Below, piece after piece: positions 1-11,215 of a DNA stretch of 64,000 nt. How positions within the stretch are numbered: position 1 is the stretch's first letter; each line of letters begins with the position of its first letter. The stretch spans positions 248,001-312,000 of the forward strand of contig JAPVLO010000123.1 of assembly GCA_027257055.1 (NCBI GenBank), written 5' to 3'. The notes under the pieces are model-generated. The model was given only the letters and a program-made list of their open reading frames with translations. It did not search any database and was not told the DNA's origin. The stretch comes from Cephalopachus bancanus (Eukaryota > Chordata > Mammalia > Primates > Tarsiidae). A program made the translations under genes and the position numbers.

Positions 1-463
1 GTCATATACCCCATGAAGTGACAAAGGCACCATTTCCCAATATTTTGCTGCTGGATGTGTGGACAGCCCGTGACTCCACTTCAAGCCACCATGGTTCAGG
101 CCCAGGGGAGCTCTTATCTTCCACAATATCATTTCACATAATTAAAACTTTTAAATCCTTCATCAGCCCCAAACACATGGGTGCTCTTATGTACTAACAT
201 GTTGAGCTGAAGGGTGTACTGAGGAGAAAGCAGACCTGAGCTTTGACAGGTACCAGGAAAGCCCCTCCAACAATTCTGATCTCTTGAAGTGAAGCTTCTT
301 CTACTTGTCTGATCTTCAGAAACAGACCCAGTTGCCTGTTTGCTTTGTTTATGATGATCAATATCACATTGTCATTACACAATATCATATCATTTTTTAA
401 ACTTTCTTACTGTTTATACTGTTCATCTCATATTTGTTGATGAAACATCTCCCTAGGAGATAA
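1..463. other. Unassigned intergenic or intronic sequence
   Basis: No repeat family or exon was recognised. The stretch is AT-rich and all frames are closed by stops within short distances. Confidence 0.4.
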
Positions 464-757
464 ATTTTTTATTTTTTTGAGTCAGGATTTCACTCTGTCT
501 CCTAGGCAGGAATGCAGTGGCATAAGGCTCATGGCAGCCTCGATCTCCTTAGCTCAGGTGATCTTTTGCCTTAGTCTCTGAGTACATGGAACTGCAGGCA
601 CACACCACCATGCTCAGCTAATTTCTTTTTCTTTTTTGTAGAGATGAGGTCTTGCTATGTTGCCTGGGCTGGTCTCAAACTCTTGGGCTCAAGCAATTCT
701 CCCACCTCAGCCTCCCAAAGTGCTAGGAATTACAGGTGTGAACCACTGTGCCCACCC
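464..757 (-). mobile_element. Alu, old (AluJ-like), antisense
   Basis: A T-rich stretch is followed by GAGTCAGGATTTCACTCTGT and the sequence ends near CACTGTGCCCACC, the reverse complement of an Alu head. Both arms are present. It is highly diverged and has CTCAGCTAATTTCTTTTTC in the linker, so it is older than the main Alu lineage of this window. Confidence 0.85.
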
Positions 758-1460
758 CAAAGTTTTTATTTAATGAAAATAGAAAAATTAACTGAAGAGT
801 CTATAAAATTACACTTTAAAAATCCTGTATCCCACACTACCAGTAAACAAAAGACAGTATCAAGCAGCTTAGATTTAAAATGTGAAATTTAGAGTACAAA
901 AAGTATGGTTTGATTCCATGATAAAGAGAACAAATACTTATTTTAAAAACAAAACTAAACAAACTTCTTTCCTTTCATCCATCTCCAATGCCATGAAAGA
1001 TCAAAAATGTTTCAGACCTGAAAGATGCTCAAATCTGCCAGCACTAGCAGTTGGGAAACCAGTGCAAATAGAACATTACACCTCCCCAAAACCTACTGTT
1101 CCTGTTCCTACCACACACCAAACCACGTTGCCGACCACAGAAAACAGAAGCCTTGTCAGTTGTACTGACAGTAATATCAAAAAGCATGTTTAATGCCAGA
1201 AATTGAGCATTCTGTTTTCTTGCAAGTAATGCAGTGAGAAAAAAAATATAGAGAGTAAAAAGTGATACCTTTGGCAACTACATTTAAGAAATAATGCACA
1301 AAAATATGAAGGAAAAATAGACCTCGGATTTACTGAAAATGCATGATTTTTATAAAATTTCCTGTTAATGGAAAACTCTCTCAGCTTTATAGGAGTTGAT
1401 TACTGATGCATTCTGGTATTTACAAATAAGACCAGGTTGAGGCAAAATTGAATCCTGTGG
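758..1460. other. Unassigned sequence with one 103-codon open frame
   Basis: A plus-strand frame at 882-1193 is open for 103 codons. The predicted peptide ends in a Thr/Pro-rich stretch (PTVPVPTTHQTTLPTTENRS). No domain, signal peptide or splice pattern was recognised, and the frame starts inside AT-rich sequence. It could be chance or part of an unrecognised repeat. I do not call it a gene. Confidence 0.3.
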
Positions 1461-1464
1461 ACTG

Positions 1465-1649
1465 TGAAAGAGGAAGGAGGGAGGAGGGATTGAGGGAGGG
1501 AAAGAGAGAAAGACAGAGAGGGAGAGAGAAAGAGGGAGAGAGAGGGAAAGAGAGACAGAAGAGAGGGAGGGGGAAAGGGAAAGGGAGAGAGAGAAAGGGA
1601 TAAGGGATGGGGAGAGGAGAGAGGGATAGTGAGAGAGAGAGTGAGAGAC
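1465..1649 (+). repeat. Purine (GA)-rich tract
   Basis: About 185 bases are almost purely A and G on the plus strand, with degenerate GAGA, GGGA and GAAAG units. The Leu/Ser/Pro-rich open frames on the opposite strand are artefacts of this composition. Confidence 0.9.
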
Positions 1650-1957
1650 ATCTTTGGTGTCCCATTTGGGCAATGGATTCTGTCCCTGAGAATCGACTGC
1701 TCCACTGGGGGACCTCTGATAATCATTTCTCTTTGTCCTGCTTAATCCTCAGAGGCTGTGCAGGAAAGGCAACCTTTCCTGAAACACCAAAATCATGCTC
1801 TGTGCAGGTGGAGTGCGCCTGGTAGTGGTGTCCTTGCCACTTGTGTTGTTGTCCTGGCTTCTGGTGCACTAGCTAGGTCCTTGTCTAGGGTGACCAGCTA
1901 TTCTAGTCTGCCCAGGACTGAGGGATTTCTTGGGATACAGGAATTTTAGTGATAAAA
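1650..1957. other. Unassigned sequence
   Basis: Nothing was recognised between the purine tract and the L1 that follows. Confidence 0.3.
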
Positions 1958-2738
1958 TTGGGTCATTCACAATGGCCAAAAGGTAGAACCAACCCAAGTG
2001 TTTGTTGATGAATAAATGGGTAAACAAAATGTGGAATATTATTCAGGCTTAAAGAGGACGAGATTTCTGACACATGCTACAACGTAGATGAACTTTGAAG
2101 ACATTACGCTAAATGAATAAGTCAATCACAAGTGGACAAATGCTATACAATTCCACTTACGTGAAATACTTAGAGTAGTCAGATTCATAGAGATAAACAG
2201 TAGGATGGTCATTGCCAGAGGCTGGAGAGATGGAGAATAGGGAGTTTAATGGATACAAAATTTCATGCTATTGACTGAGTCAGAGACTCACTCTGTTGGA
2301 GCTCAAGGCTACCACAACCTCAACCTTCTGGGCTCAGGCAATCCTTCTGCCTCAGCCTTCCAAGTAGCGAGGACTACAGTATGCACCATCACCCACAGGT
2401 AACTTTTTTATTTATTGCAGAGGCAGGTCTTGCCAAGTTGCCCAGGCTAGTCTTGACTCAGACAGTCCTCTTGCCTCCACTTCCCAAAGCGCTGAAATTA
2501 CAGGTGTGAGCCACAGTGCCTGGCCCAAAGTTTTACTTTGATGAAAAAGTTCTGGAGATGGATGGTGATGATGGTTGCATAACAATGCCACAGAACTGCA
2601 TGTTTTCAAATGGTTACTGCTTTTCTGCTGGCATTGGGTCATTAAAAAATAGTTACAAAAAACCAATTTGAATGGTAATAATTATGTTATGCATATTTTA
2701 CCACTATAAAAATTTTAAAAAATGAAAATAAAACCTAT
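1958..2738 (+). mobile_element. L1 (L1M-type) 3' end, sense, split by an Alu
   Basis: The L1 ORF2 tail is recognisable from TCATTCACAATGGCCAAAAG through GTGGAATATTATTCAG. It runs into the 3' UTR (CATTGCCAGAGGCTGG, then GTTCTGGAGATGGATGGTG). It is 5'-truncated, old and many-times mutated. An antisense Alu interrupts it at about 2270-2525. Confidence 0.8.
2270..2526 (-). mobile_element. Alu, antisense, diverged
   Basis: The reverse Alu runs from GACTCACTCTGTTGG to GAGCCACAGTGCCTGGCC. It lies within the 3' UTR of an L1, so it is younger than that L1. Confidence 0.8.
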
Positions 2739-3335
2739 TTAGTCGCAGGTGAACTGGGGCAGGTAGTCACCCAGGTCTTACACCTACATGCCTCTGCCCC
2801 TCCGTCTCGCCACCATGTAGATGTATTTGAGATGCCCACTCACTCATAGTGTGGTCCCAGCCCTGCTGTATGAGAGGGCAGGTTCTGAGGCATGGGACTC
2901 CACCTTCCCTCCAGCCCTGAGTAAGGCTGACTGGATGGGCTCTGATCCAAACAGAGCACGATTCACAGGCTTGAAGAGATGAGCTGAACCAAAAGATTCC
3001 TCCCTTGAAATATTTGCATGAATTGACCCAAAGTTCAGTTTTAGCTGGCACTGGATATTGGAGAAACAGAAGCAGAGTGGGACTGAGAAGGGGCTGAGAG
3101 GGCCCCTGCCTAGAGATGTGCCAATTCAGCTTTCTCCGGATTGCAAGAGGACTCTTGGGGTTCTCGTGGTACCCTACTTTTACTTGAGCTACTTTGCAGG
3201 ATTTCTTTCCCTATCTCCCCCAAAGCCAGTTGTACTCACTTAAACACCTTCTGTGGTTGGAATCCCTTAATACAATTGGATTTTATTTACATAATTATTT
3301 TTTAAAAACTGGGAAAATCACAGTGCTCACTGTGG
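2739..3335. other. Unassigned sequence
   Basis: No repeat or gene was recognised. Open frames on both strands are under 100 codons with no recognisable domain. Confidence 0.3.
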
Positions 3336-3510
3336 AGAGCAGTGCTTCTTAATGGGGCAATTTTGCTCCCCAGGGGATGATTGTTAATGTCTAAAGACAT
3401 TTTTGGTTGTCAGAACAGGAGGGAGAAGGTAGGTGTGCCAGCATCTAGTGAGTAGAGATCAGGGATGCTGCCACCCACAGGGGGCACCTGCACAACCTGG
3501 GGGCCCACAG
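3336..3510 (+). mobile_element. MER20-like hAT non-autonomous element, partial
   Basis: The MER20 core can be read: GCTCCCCAGGGGATGATTG, GACATTTTTGGTTGTCAG and CATCTAGTGAGTAGAG, then GGGATGCTGCCACCC. The 3' part is lost. A second copy lies at 11036-11215. The family name is from memory of the consensus. Confidence 0.65.
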
Positions 3511-3564
3511 AGACAAGCAGAGCTGAGAGGTGGAGCCAGTGAGGCTGATCACACAGCACTGTCT

Positions 3565-3840
3565 GTGAGGGAGTTTTTAGTCAGTAAACAAATAACTATA
3601 TTGGAACACCCTCCATACTCACCTGAGCTGGCTCCCGTTGACTTTTTTCTTTACTCAAAGATAAAAAAGACATTTTGATGACAGGACATCAAGGCTTATA
3701 CAACAGCTCTGATGGCCATTTTAGAAAAAGAGTTCCAAAATTGCTTTGATGAGTGGACGAGGCACTGGCATCAGTGCATAGCTTCCCAAGGTGAGTACTT
3801 GGAAGGCGACCATAGTGATATTCAGCAATGAGATATATAG
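3565..3840 (+). pseudogene. Mariner-family transposase remnant (C-terminal third)
   Basis: The translation contains LEHPPYSPELAPVDFFLYSK, the signature around the third catalytic acidic residue of mariner transposases. After a frame slip it continues as an EFQNCFDEWTRHWHQC-like tail and GEYLEGDH. Only the C-terminal portion survives and stops break the frame. Mariner transposases cut and paste DNA between terminal inverted repeats; this copy cannot encode one. The terminal repeats are not identifiable here. Confidence 0.75.
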
Positions 3841-4282
3841 CACTTTTTCTAGGATGAGTTCATGAACTTAATTGTCAGACCTCTTGCTTAAAGCTGAGAT
3901 TCTGTTACTTGATACTGAGAGATACAGTGGCTCAGAGAATATCTCTGTCATGGGTTAAACAAAGCACAGAAATGATTCTGGTGGTAACATGTAGTGTGTA
4001 TATGTATATACACACATATAATATATTTATACATATGTTTACATAAAATACTGATACTATGTGGAGTCTTGCTCTATTGTTTTGCCCCACGAAAGATCCA
4101 TATACTTTACTCTGACCTCCCTTACTTCAGTTTCTGTCAGTTTTCTCCCCAAACCCTCTCCTCTCTCTACTGAGTCTCTGTCATTATTGCCTTCAGCCCT
4201 TTGTGTCTGGGGCTTTCTTTCCACCTGGATCAACCTGCTGACCCCAGTGAGCCAAAGTTTGGCTTGTGCTAACTGAGCCCCT
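3841..4282. other. Unassigned sequence with a short TG/TA-rich run
   Basis: Positions 3996-4045 are a degenerate alternating TGTA/TATA stretch. The rest is unassigned. Confidence 0.35.
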
Positions 4283-4868
4283 ACTAAGTGCCATGTACTG
4301 TGCCAAGCACTGCTTATGTGTGACTTCATTTCATCTGCATATCAACCCTCTGTGGGAGGTCCACTACTATTTTTCTCATAACAAATTAGGAACTTACCAA
4401 CTATGGTTTGCTTGCATTTCCCAAAGCTTGTGTCAGAAACTTAATCCCCAATGCAACAGTGTTGTGAGGTGGGACCTCTAAGAGGTGATTAGGTCATGAG
4501 GGCTCTGTCATCATCAATTGATCAATGTCATTATTGTGAGAGTGGGTTTGCTATAAAAGCGAGTTCATCCCCCTTCCTCCGTGCTTGGGGGCTCTTTTAC
4601 TCTTCTGCCTTCTGCCATGGCATGACACAGCAAGAAAGCCCTTACCAGATGCCAGTGCCTGTATCTTGAATGCCCTATCCTCCCGAACTATGAGGAAGTG
4701 CATTTCTGTTCTTTATAAATTATCCAGTCTGTGGCATTCTGCAATAGCAGCACAAAATGGACTAAGACATTACCCAAGATCTCATAGCTCCTAAGAGGTT
4801 GACCATGATTCAAAACTCAAGTTAGCTGAATTTCATTGCCTGTGTTCTTAACCACTACAGCATACTCA
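4283..4868 (-). mobile_element. MIR SINE, antisense, split by a MaLR LTR
   Basis: The left part contains GAGCCCCTACTAAGTGCCATG. The right part (4775-4868) contains CAAGATCTCATAGCTCCTAAG and ends near GTGTTCTTAACCACTACAGC. These are the two ends of a reverse-strand MIR. The LTR at 4399-4769 separates them. Confidence 0.75.
4399..4769 (+). mobile_element. Solo LTR, ERVL-MaLR (MST/MLT1 type)
   Basis: It starts near TATGGTTTGCTTGCATTTCC and ends in AAAATGGACTAAGACA. It carries the MaLR landmarks GTGGGACCTCTAAGAGGTGA and GAGTGGGTTTGCTATAAAAG, the latter TATA-like. A 5-bp target duplication TTACC flanks it at 4394-4398 and 4770-4774, as expected for an endogenous retroviral LTR. No internal region is present. 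Confidence 0.8.
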
Positions 4869-5434
4869 CCTGTTTTCTTTAGAAAAATTAATTACTTGAA
4901 GTAGAAAAAAATAGTATATGGAATTGGATCAATGTATTTCAGAGTCAATTTTTCCTACAGAGACCTTGATGTGAAGAAAGCTGTAAATTTTCTGTATCTA
5001 CTGATTTTACAGTCTCAAGGCATTTTCTAATCAAATTCCCAAAGTTTCCACAAAAAGAAATGTAATTTCCATAGTTCTGGACTGTTCTGCCAGCTGTATA
5101 CCATTGTGCAATCTTTTTAATCACTGTTTGACAATGCATAGGCACTGCTTAGTAATATATAGCACCATGTGGCTTGATGTCAGCATTTCTGAGTCATGGC
5201 TGGGTACCTATAACAGCCAAGTATCATCTGCTCTAATGGGGTCTGACTCACTTAAGTAAGGTCCATTAACTTGACATGTTTGATTTTATAAAACTGAAGA
5301 GAACTCTGAAGTTTATTTTTTTCATCTCTCTATATAATTATGATATGAGTCCAAAATTATCCCTATGACCCTGTGTGGCCTTAACTATTGCTTAACTCCT
5401 CTCCTTTCATCTGGAGTGTACATTTCTCAGACGT
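4869..5434. other. Unassigned sequence
   Basis: No recognised repeat. A 66-codon minus-strand frame at 4945-5145 has no recognisable domain. Confidence 0.3.
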
Positions 5435-5639
5435 ATGGTCTACTCTTGCTGTGCCCACCTCTTGCTCCACACTTACTTCTCTGTCACCTGTAGCCTGCTC
5501 TCTGGCTTCTGCTCCCTCCAGGTCACTGAACTTATCCATGACATCCTACCCCCATTAGATCTTACCTGGCTTGGTTTCTCCGCAGCATTTGGTTTGATGC
5601 CATTTGCCACTCTGTTCTTCCAGATATTTTCTCTTCTCT

Positions 5640-6290
5640 TGCATTCCACTATAGCATTCAACCTTGGTCCTTCTCTTGCCTCTCACCAATTTTTAGGGTC
5701 TCTTGCTGGCCACATATTTTCTTCTCTTTCTGTGGGATATACTGTCCTTACGTCCCTCTCCCTTTCTAGTCTACACACATCCCTAGTTGACCTCATCCAC
5801 TGCCATGACTTTCTATATGCCCTATGAGGTGGTGACTTCCAGGTTGATGACTCCTAAGATTACCTACACATTACAACCATCTATTAAGCACTCCGGTGTG
5901 GCTGGCCATAGGCACTCAAATTCTTCCAGGTCTCAGAAGTGAATTCATCATCCTACTTTATTCTTGTCTCTATGAATGGTGCCATCTCCTTGTTGCCTGA
6001 GATAGAAAACTGAAAGGCACTTTAGACGTTTCCTACTCTTTGTCATCCACATCCAACCAGTCACTACTCTTGTTCTTCTGAATTCCTAAACAACCCAGGA
6101 GTTCATCTCCTTTCTGGGTATTGATCATTTCTTACATGAAATGTTGAGCTAGCTTCCTCAAGAGTTTCTTAATTGGACCCACCATCTGTCTCATCTTCCA
6201 TAAGTCTATCCTCCACCCCACTGCCTAGGGGATCTCTCTAATATAAACAGAATAAATTCAGTGCCCATTTCAGCTTTTTATGGCATTCAA
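5640..6290 (+). mobile_element. L2 LINE fragment
   Basis: The L2 3' ORF landmarks are visible in diverged form: CAGGTTGATGACTCCTAAG, then a run matching the consensus for TCTCAGAAGTGAATTCATC and the loop with CATCTCCTTGTTGCC. It is very old and broken. The 5' boundary is uncertain and could reach about 5435. Confidence 0.6.
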
Positions 6291-6539
6291 AGAAACACAC
6301 CCCAGTGACCAGTGATAATTAAAGATACTTCCAATGTTCACTTATATTCCTGCAAAAACATCAAAAGAGGTCTATTCTTAACCCTAAACATTGCTTCCTC
6401 AAGTCCTCTTTCCTATTATGAGGTGTTTAAAGAACAACTTAAATTTATATGCGCCTGGAAAGCTAAAATGATTAGTATATAGGTTTAAAAAAAAAGTTGC
6501 AAAGACATATTCCACAATTTCATTTTTGTTTTTCAAAAT

Positions 6540-7668
6540 GCATATGTGGGATCCACCCCACCTGCTACTGCTGGTGCGCACATACACATTGTCCAAGGGC
6601 CAGGATATAGACTTACTCCACCAGCTACCTCCAGTGCTGGCACATGTCATCATGGGACCCAAGGACTGGTAAATTCCACCTGTGCCTGGCACCCATTCAC
6701 ATTATTTAGGTACCTGACTATCAACCTATCCTACCTGCTGCTGGTGCCCACGTACACCATTCAGGGACTGGAGGACAGGCCATCACCACTGGTGCCTGAG
6801 GACTGGCTGACCTGATGTCTCTGTCCCCAGAAAAACTTCACTACAGCCTCCACTAACAACTTTAGTCTAAACCAAAGTTCCCCACCCAACCAACACTATA
6901 GAAAAAATCTATAAAGAAAATGTCTTTCCCTATGAAAGCCAACTCATCAAACTGGAAGAAGTAACTGTTATACCAGATGTGCAGATATCAATGGAAGGAA
7001 CAAAAAGCATAAAAAGGCAAGAAAATGTGACACTTCCTAAGATCTTCAGTAATGGGGCCCTCAAAAAAATTTTTTTATAAAGTTCCTTTAAAAATTCAAA
7101 ATAATATTAAAGAAATTCAGTGATATATAAGAAGACACAGATAAACAATACAAAGAAACCAGGAAAACAATTCATAATCTAAATGAGCAATTTAATAAAG
7201 AAATAAATATCATGAAAAAAAAAAAAAAAAGAAATCCTGGAACTGAAGAACTCAAAGAATAAAATAAAATAAAATACAATGAACAACCTCAACAGTATAC
7301 TAGATCAAGCAGAAGAAATGATTTCTGAACTTGAAGACAGGTCTTCTGAAATAACCCAGTCAGGTAAAAAAAAAAAAAGAAAAGAAATGAAAAAAGAATG
7401 AAGAATACTTGCGTGACAGATGGGACACCGTAAAACAACCAAATATTAGAATTTTGGGAATTTCAGAAGGAAGAAATATGGGCAAAGTCACAGAAAATGG
7501 ATTTAATTAAATAATAGCTGCAATTTTTCCCAGTTTTGCAAGAGACAGACATCCAGATATAGGAAGTTCAGAGATTCCCCAAATAGGCATTCAATTCAAA
7601 AAGGTCTTCTCCAAGGCACATTATTGTTAAACTGTCAAAAGGTAAAGAGAGAAATCTAAAAACAGCTC
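6540..7668 (+). mobile_element. L1 (old L1M) 5' UTR and ORF1 fragment, sense
   Basis: Positions 6546-6800 hold imperfect GC-rich repeats of about 65-75 bp (CTGCTGGTGCCCAC and similar), typical of old L1 5' UTRs. ORF1 follows: the coiled-coil part near 7290-7345 reads like LDQAEEMISELEDRSSE. The conserved central part follows at 7400-7660. The frame is destroyed by indels and poly-A expansions at 7216-7231 and 7367-7378. No ORF2 follows. Confidence 0.7.
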
Positions 7669-8234
7669 TGCCCTAGTTCTCTGCAGAGGGAGCAGACACA
7701 GGTAGCCACTTTCCACACCATGAAATCCTACTCTTGGTCACTGATGCCCAAACCAGGGATGAGGAGCTGACTTGAGATCAGTCTGTCCCACAGAATTAGC
7801 AACCTGTGACAAGCCCTATTGAGAAAGTTCCACTCAATCAGGGTTGATGATGATAAGCTGGACATATCAGATTCTCTTCTGGGAATTTTACTGGAAAATA
7901 CAAAGGAAGACTAGGTTAGTAACAAAAGCAGGTGAAAAACTGCCTGGCAGGAACCTATTAGGTGTGGATGGCCACAAATAAACAGAAGCAATGAGGTAGA
8001 GAAGATGCAGAATGGAGAAGTAGAAGGCTGTCTGGGAGCAGGGTATCTTGAACAAGGAGAGAGAGAGGGAGGATGGTGGCAAAATAATCTGGTGTCAGAG
8101 TCAGGCTTCATCCTTACTACCACATGGATCTTCATCAGGCCCTGCCAATGGCTGTTTCTGCGAAGTCTGGCAGGCAGAACCTGACGGAGGGCAGATGCCC
8201 TATGATAAGCCCCCAATTACCATCTTTGTTCCTC
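7669..8234. other. Unassigned sequence
   Basis: No family was recognised. The composition is unremarkable and open frames are short. Confidence 0.3.
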
Positions 8235-8400
8235 TAAAGCCTGCCTAATACAGGTGCTCTATATTGCTTCCTGGGTTAATTTTCACAAGGACCTGGAGTG
8301 CTCAGAAGTGAAGTGATCTGCAAAGTGGTAGAGCTGGGCTGTGAATGATTCTAAATCCTGTTGTGGTATAGCTCTGTCTATGGCATTCTAATGTCTAATG
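8235..8400 (-). mobile_element. MIR SINE, antisense, partial
   Basis: Reverse MIR landmarks are present: GTGATCTGCAAAGTGGTAGA and CTGGGCTGTGAATGATTC, in the expected order and highly diverged. Confidence 0.6.
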
Positions 8401-8724
8401 CATTGATTGACAAGGCAATGAATAAAGCTAACTGGGTCAACTCCAGTCTCTTCCCAGGTTATGCAGTATAGGCTCTTATTCAACACAGGCTTCGTTTTTG
8501 GAAATCATATGTTTCCCTTTGCAGAAGCCTGCAACTCTTCAGTAATCTTCATGATGGTACCAGATGGTATTCCAAGCCTTGTATATATGTAACCAGCTCA
8601 GTTTCAACTTGGTAACAATGATTACAGAGGCAACAAGGACAGAAAACAGCAGATCATATTTATGGTGATTGAATATTGGATTAAGTCATTATTTTGTCTG
8701 TCTTGAACCTCTTTCACCTGCATC

Positions 8725-10200
8725 TTTTTGAAAATTAATTTTTTATTTACAATTGACATATAATAATTGTACATATTTATGGGTTACACTGTAATGTTTC
8801 AATTAGTGTCTACATTGCATAATGATCAATGAAGTAATTACTACATATATCACTTTCAACATTTATAATTTCTTTGCAGTGACAACATTCAAAATCTTCC
8901 CTTCTAGTTATCTTGAAATATACACCACAATGTTATTTGCTATAGTCACCCTACTGTATAATAGAACATCAGAACTTACTCTCCTGTTTAACTGTAACTT
9001 TGTCCCCATTGAGAACTTCTGGTACTCTCCCTTCTCTCTATCCTCCCCAGGCTCTGGTAACCAATATTCTACTCTCTATTTCTATTAAATAAACTTTTGG
9101 AGATTCCACATATGAGTAAGATCTTGCAGTGTCTGTCTTTTTGTGCCTGGTTTACTTCACTTAGCACAATGTCCTCCAGGTTCATCACGTTGCTGCAAAC
9201 CACAGAATTTTATTCCGTTTTATGACTGAATAATATTCCATTTGGTGTATATATATATATGCATATATATATATATAATATTTTCTTTATCCATTCATCT
9301 TTTGATGGACACTTAGGTAGGTTCCATATCTTGGCTATAGTGAATATGCTGCAGTACACATATCTTTTCTATACATTGATCTCATTTCCTTTGGCTATAT
9401 AGCCAGCAATGGGGTTGCTAGATCATATGGTCATTCTATTTTTAATTTTTAAGAACTCCCATACTGTTTTCCATAATGGCTACACTAATTTACATGCCAC
9501 TAACGGTATATAAGAGTTTCCTTTTATCTGCTTTCTCATCAGCATTTGTTATTCTTTTGTCTTTATTCTAGCTGAGGTGAAGTGATATCTCATTGTGGGT
9601 TTGATTTGCATCTTCCCAATGATTAGCGACATTGAACATTTTCTTATATCCCTGTTCAGTATTTATAGGTCTTCTTTGAGAAAATGTCTATTCAATTCTT
9701 TTGCCCATTTAAAAATAAGAATATTTGTTTTTTGGCATTGCACTGTTTGAGTTCCTTATACATTCAGGATATTAAGCCTTTGTCAGACGCATACGTAGTT
9801 TGCAAATGTTTTCTCCCATTCTGTAGGTTGTTCCTTCATTTTATTGATCGTTTTCTTTGCTGCGCAGAGGATTTTTAGTTTAATGCAATCTATTTGTCTA
9901 TTTTTACTATTGTTGCCTGTGCTTTTGAGGTCTTATTTTTTAAAAAATCCTAGCAGTCAGCAGACACTCTTGCTGCTGTTCTGCCCATTGTGCCCTTTAC
10001 AACATATCTTCTTTTTAGTAAGTCTACTTTTCTTAATAAAAAAAAAAGAAAAACAACCTTGCAAAACAAAACAAAAATCCTTGTCCGATTTGATTTCATG
10101 AAGCATTCCCCCTATATTTTCTTCTAGCAGTTTCATAGTTTCTGGTTTTACACTCAACTCTTTAGTTCATTTGGAGTTGACTTTTGCATGGAGCAAGCTT
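8725..10200 (-). mobile_element. L1 3' end, antisense (3' UTR and ORF2 C-terminal part)
   Basis: It begins with the reverse complement of an L1 3' UTR (TTTACAATTGACATATAATA). It continues through CCTCCAGGTTCATCACGTTG and CTGAATAATATTCCATTTGG to reverse-strand ORF2 (GAGTTCCTTATACATTC; TGCAAATGTTTTCTCCCATT; TTTGGAGTTGACTTTTGC). It is 5'-truncated at about 10200. No Alu interrupts it. Confidence 0.85.
9246..9279 (+). repeat. (AT)n microsatellite
   Basis: GTATATATATATATATGC is followed by a further (AT)n run inside the antisense L1, at the point where L1 has GTGTATATA. It probably expanded from that. Confidence 0.9.
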
Positions 10201-10475
10201 CTCTGTCCATGTCAGACATGTGGTTTGAGTGGGAGCTGACAGCTGTAGACTCCACATTTTTGGCTAGAGTTAATTGGGATCAGTATCTGCTCTTTCTCCT
10301 CTCCCATAACCTGGGCAAATCAGGATGCTCCCAACCTGAGCACCTTTGATCCAGGAATGGACATGTCCAATGCCTGGCCAATCACAGCCCTTCTCTGGGT
10401 TTATAAACCTGGAGCTAAGAAGGATGTAGAAAATGTTTACTCTCTCAGCTACAAATGAGGCAAACTCTATAGGCT
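10201..10475. other. Unassigned sequence
   Basis: No family was recognised. It separates two L1 fragments. Confidence 0.3.
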
Positions 10476-10740
10476 TTATAAAAAATTATGATACAATACA
10501 CTAACACTCAATTTACCATCTTCACCATTTTAAGTGTACGGTTCAGGAGTGTTAAGTACATTCACATTGTTGTGTGAACAATCTCCAGAACTCTTTTCAT
10601 CTTGCAGAATAGAAACTCTGTACTTATTAAACAACAACTTCCCATTTCGTCCTTTCCTCAACCCCTAGTAACCACCATTCTACTTTTTGTCTCTATGAAT
10701 TTGACTACTCTAGGTAGCCAGTAAAGTAGACTCATACAAA
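10476..10740 (-). mobile_element. L1 (L1M-type) 3' UTR fragment, antisense
   Basis: The landmarks CTTCACCATTTTAAGTGTAC, TACATTCACATTGTTGTG and CTAGTAACCACCATTCTAC are in the order seen in reverse-strand L1M 3' UTRs. Confidence 0.7.
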
Positions 10741-11035
10741 AGCTATAGTTTTATAGTTGTTGTTTACACTAAAATACTGATTTAAAGAAAAGAAACTTTA
10801 GTAAACTGAAATTTCTTACAGTATAATCACTGAATATATTACAGTCAGGTCATTCAGACACTGTAGGCTGAACAGCTCATATTTTACTTTCTGGAATTTC
10901 CCAGACGTGCCATGGTAGACAGCTCCTTCATTAATCTTCATAATGACTGCAGCAGATGGTATTTCGAGTTCTGTGTAGATGTAAGCAGCTCAGTTTCAAC
11001 TTGGTGACAGTCCTGCTTCAGTGGCTGAATCTGTA
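10741..11035. other. Unassigned sequence sharing a segment with 8530-8640
   Basis: Positions 10925-11010 resemble 8530-8625, with the shared string CAGCTCAGTTTCAACTTGGT and matching flanks. This suggests two copies of an unrecognised old repeat. Confidence 0.45.
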
Positions 11036-11215
11036 CAGCAGTGGTCCTTCACTGAGGGCAATTTGTCCATGAGGCTACACTTAGCCATTTATGAAGACGT
11101 TTTTGGCTGTTGTAACTGGGGAGCAGGTGCCCCTGGCATCTGGTGGGTAGCCCAGGGAGGCTGGTAGACATTTTATAATCACAGGATAACCCTCCAACAA
11201 GAAACTTTGTGGCCA
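11036..11215 (+). mobile_element. MER20-like hAT non-autonomous element
   Basis: MER20 landmarks in order: ACGTTTTTGGCTGTTGTAAC, CCTGGCATCTGGTGGGTAGC, CACAGGATAACCCTCC and GGCCAAAATGCCCATAG. It is older and more diverged than a young copy would be. Confidence 0.7.

Noticed and set aside
1365..1726. Three overlapping Ser/Leu-rich frames over 80 codons
   Set aside because: They are translations of the purine tract on the opposite strand.
5435..5827. 130-codon hydrophobic frame suggesting a membrane protein
   Set aside because: It overlaps L2-like sequence and has no start context or homologous domain; T/C-rich DNA readily yields hydrophobic frames.
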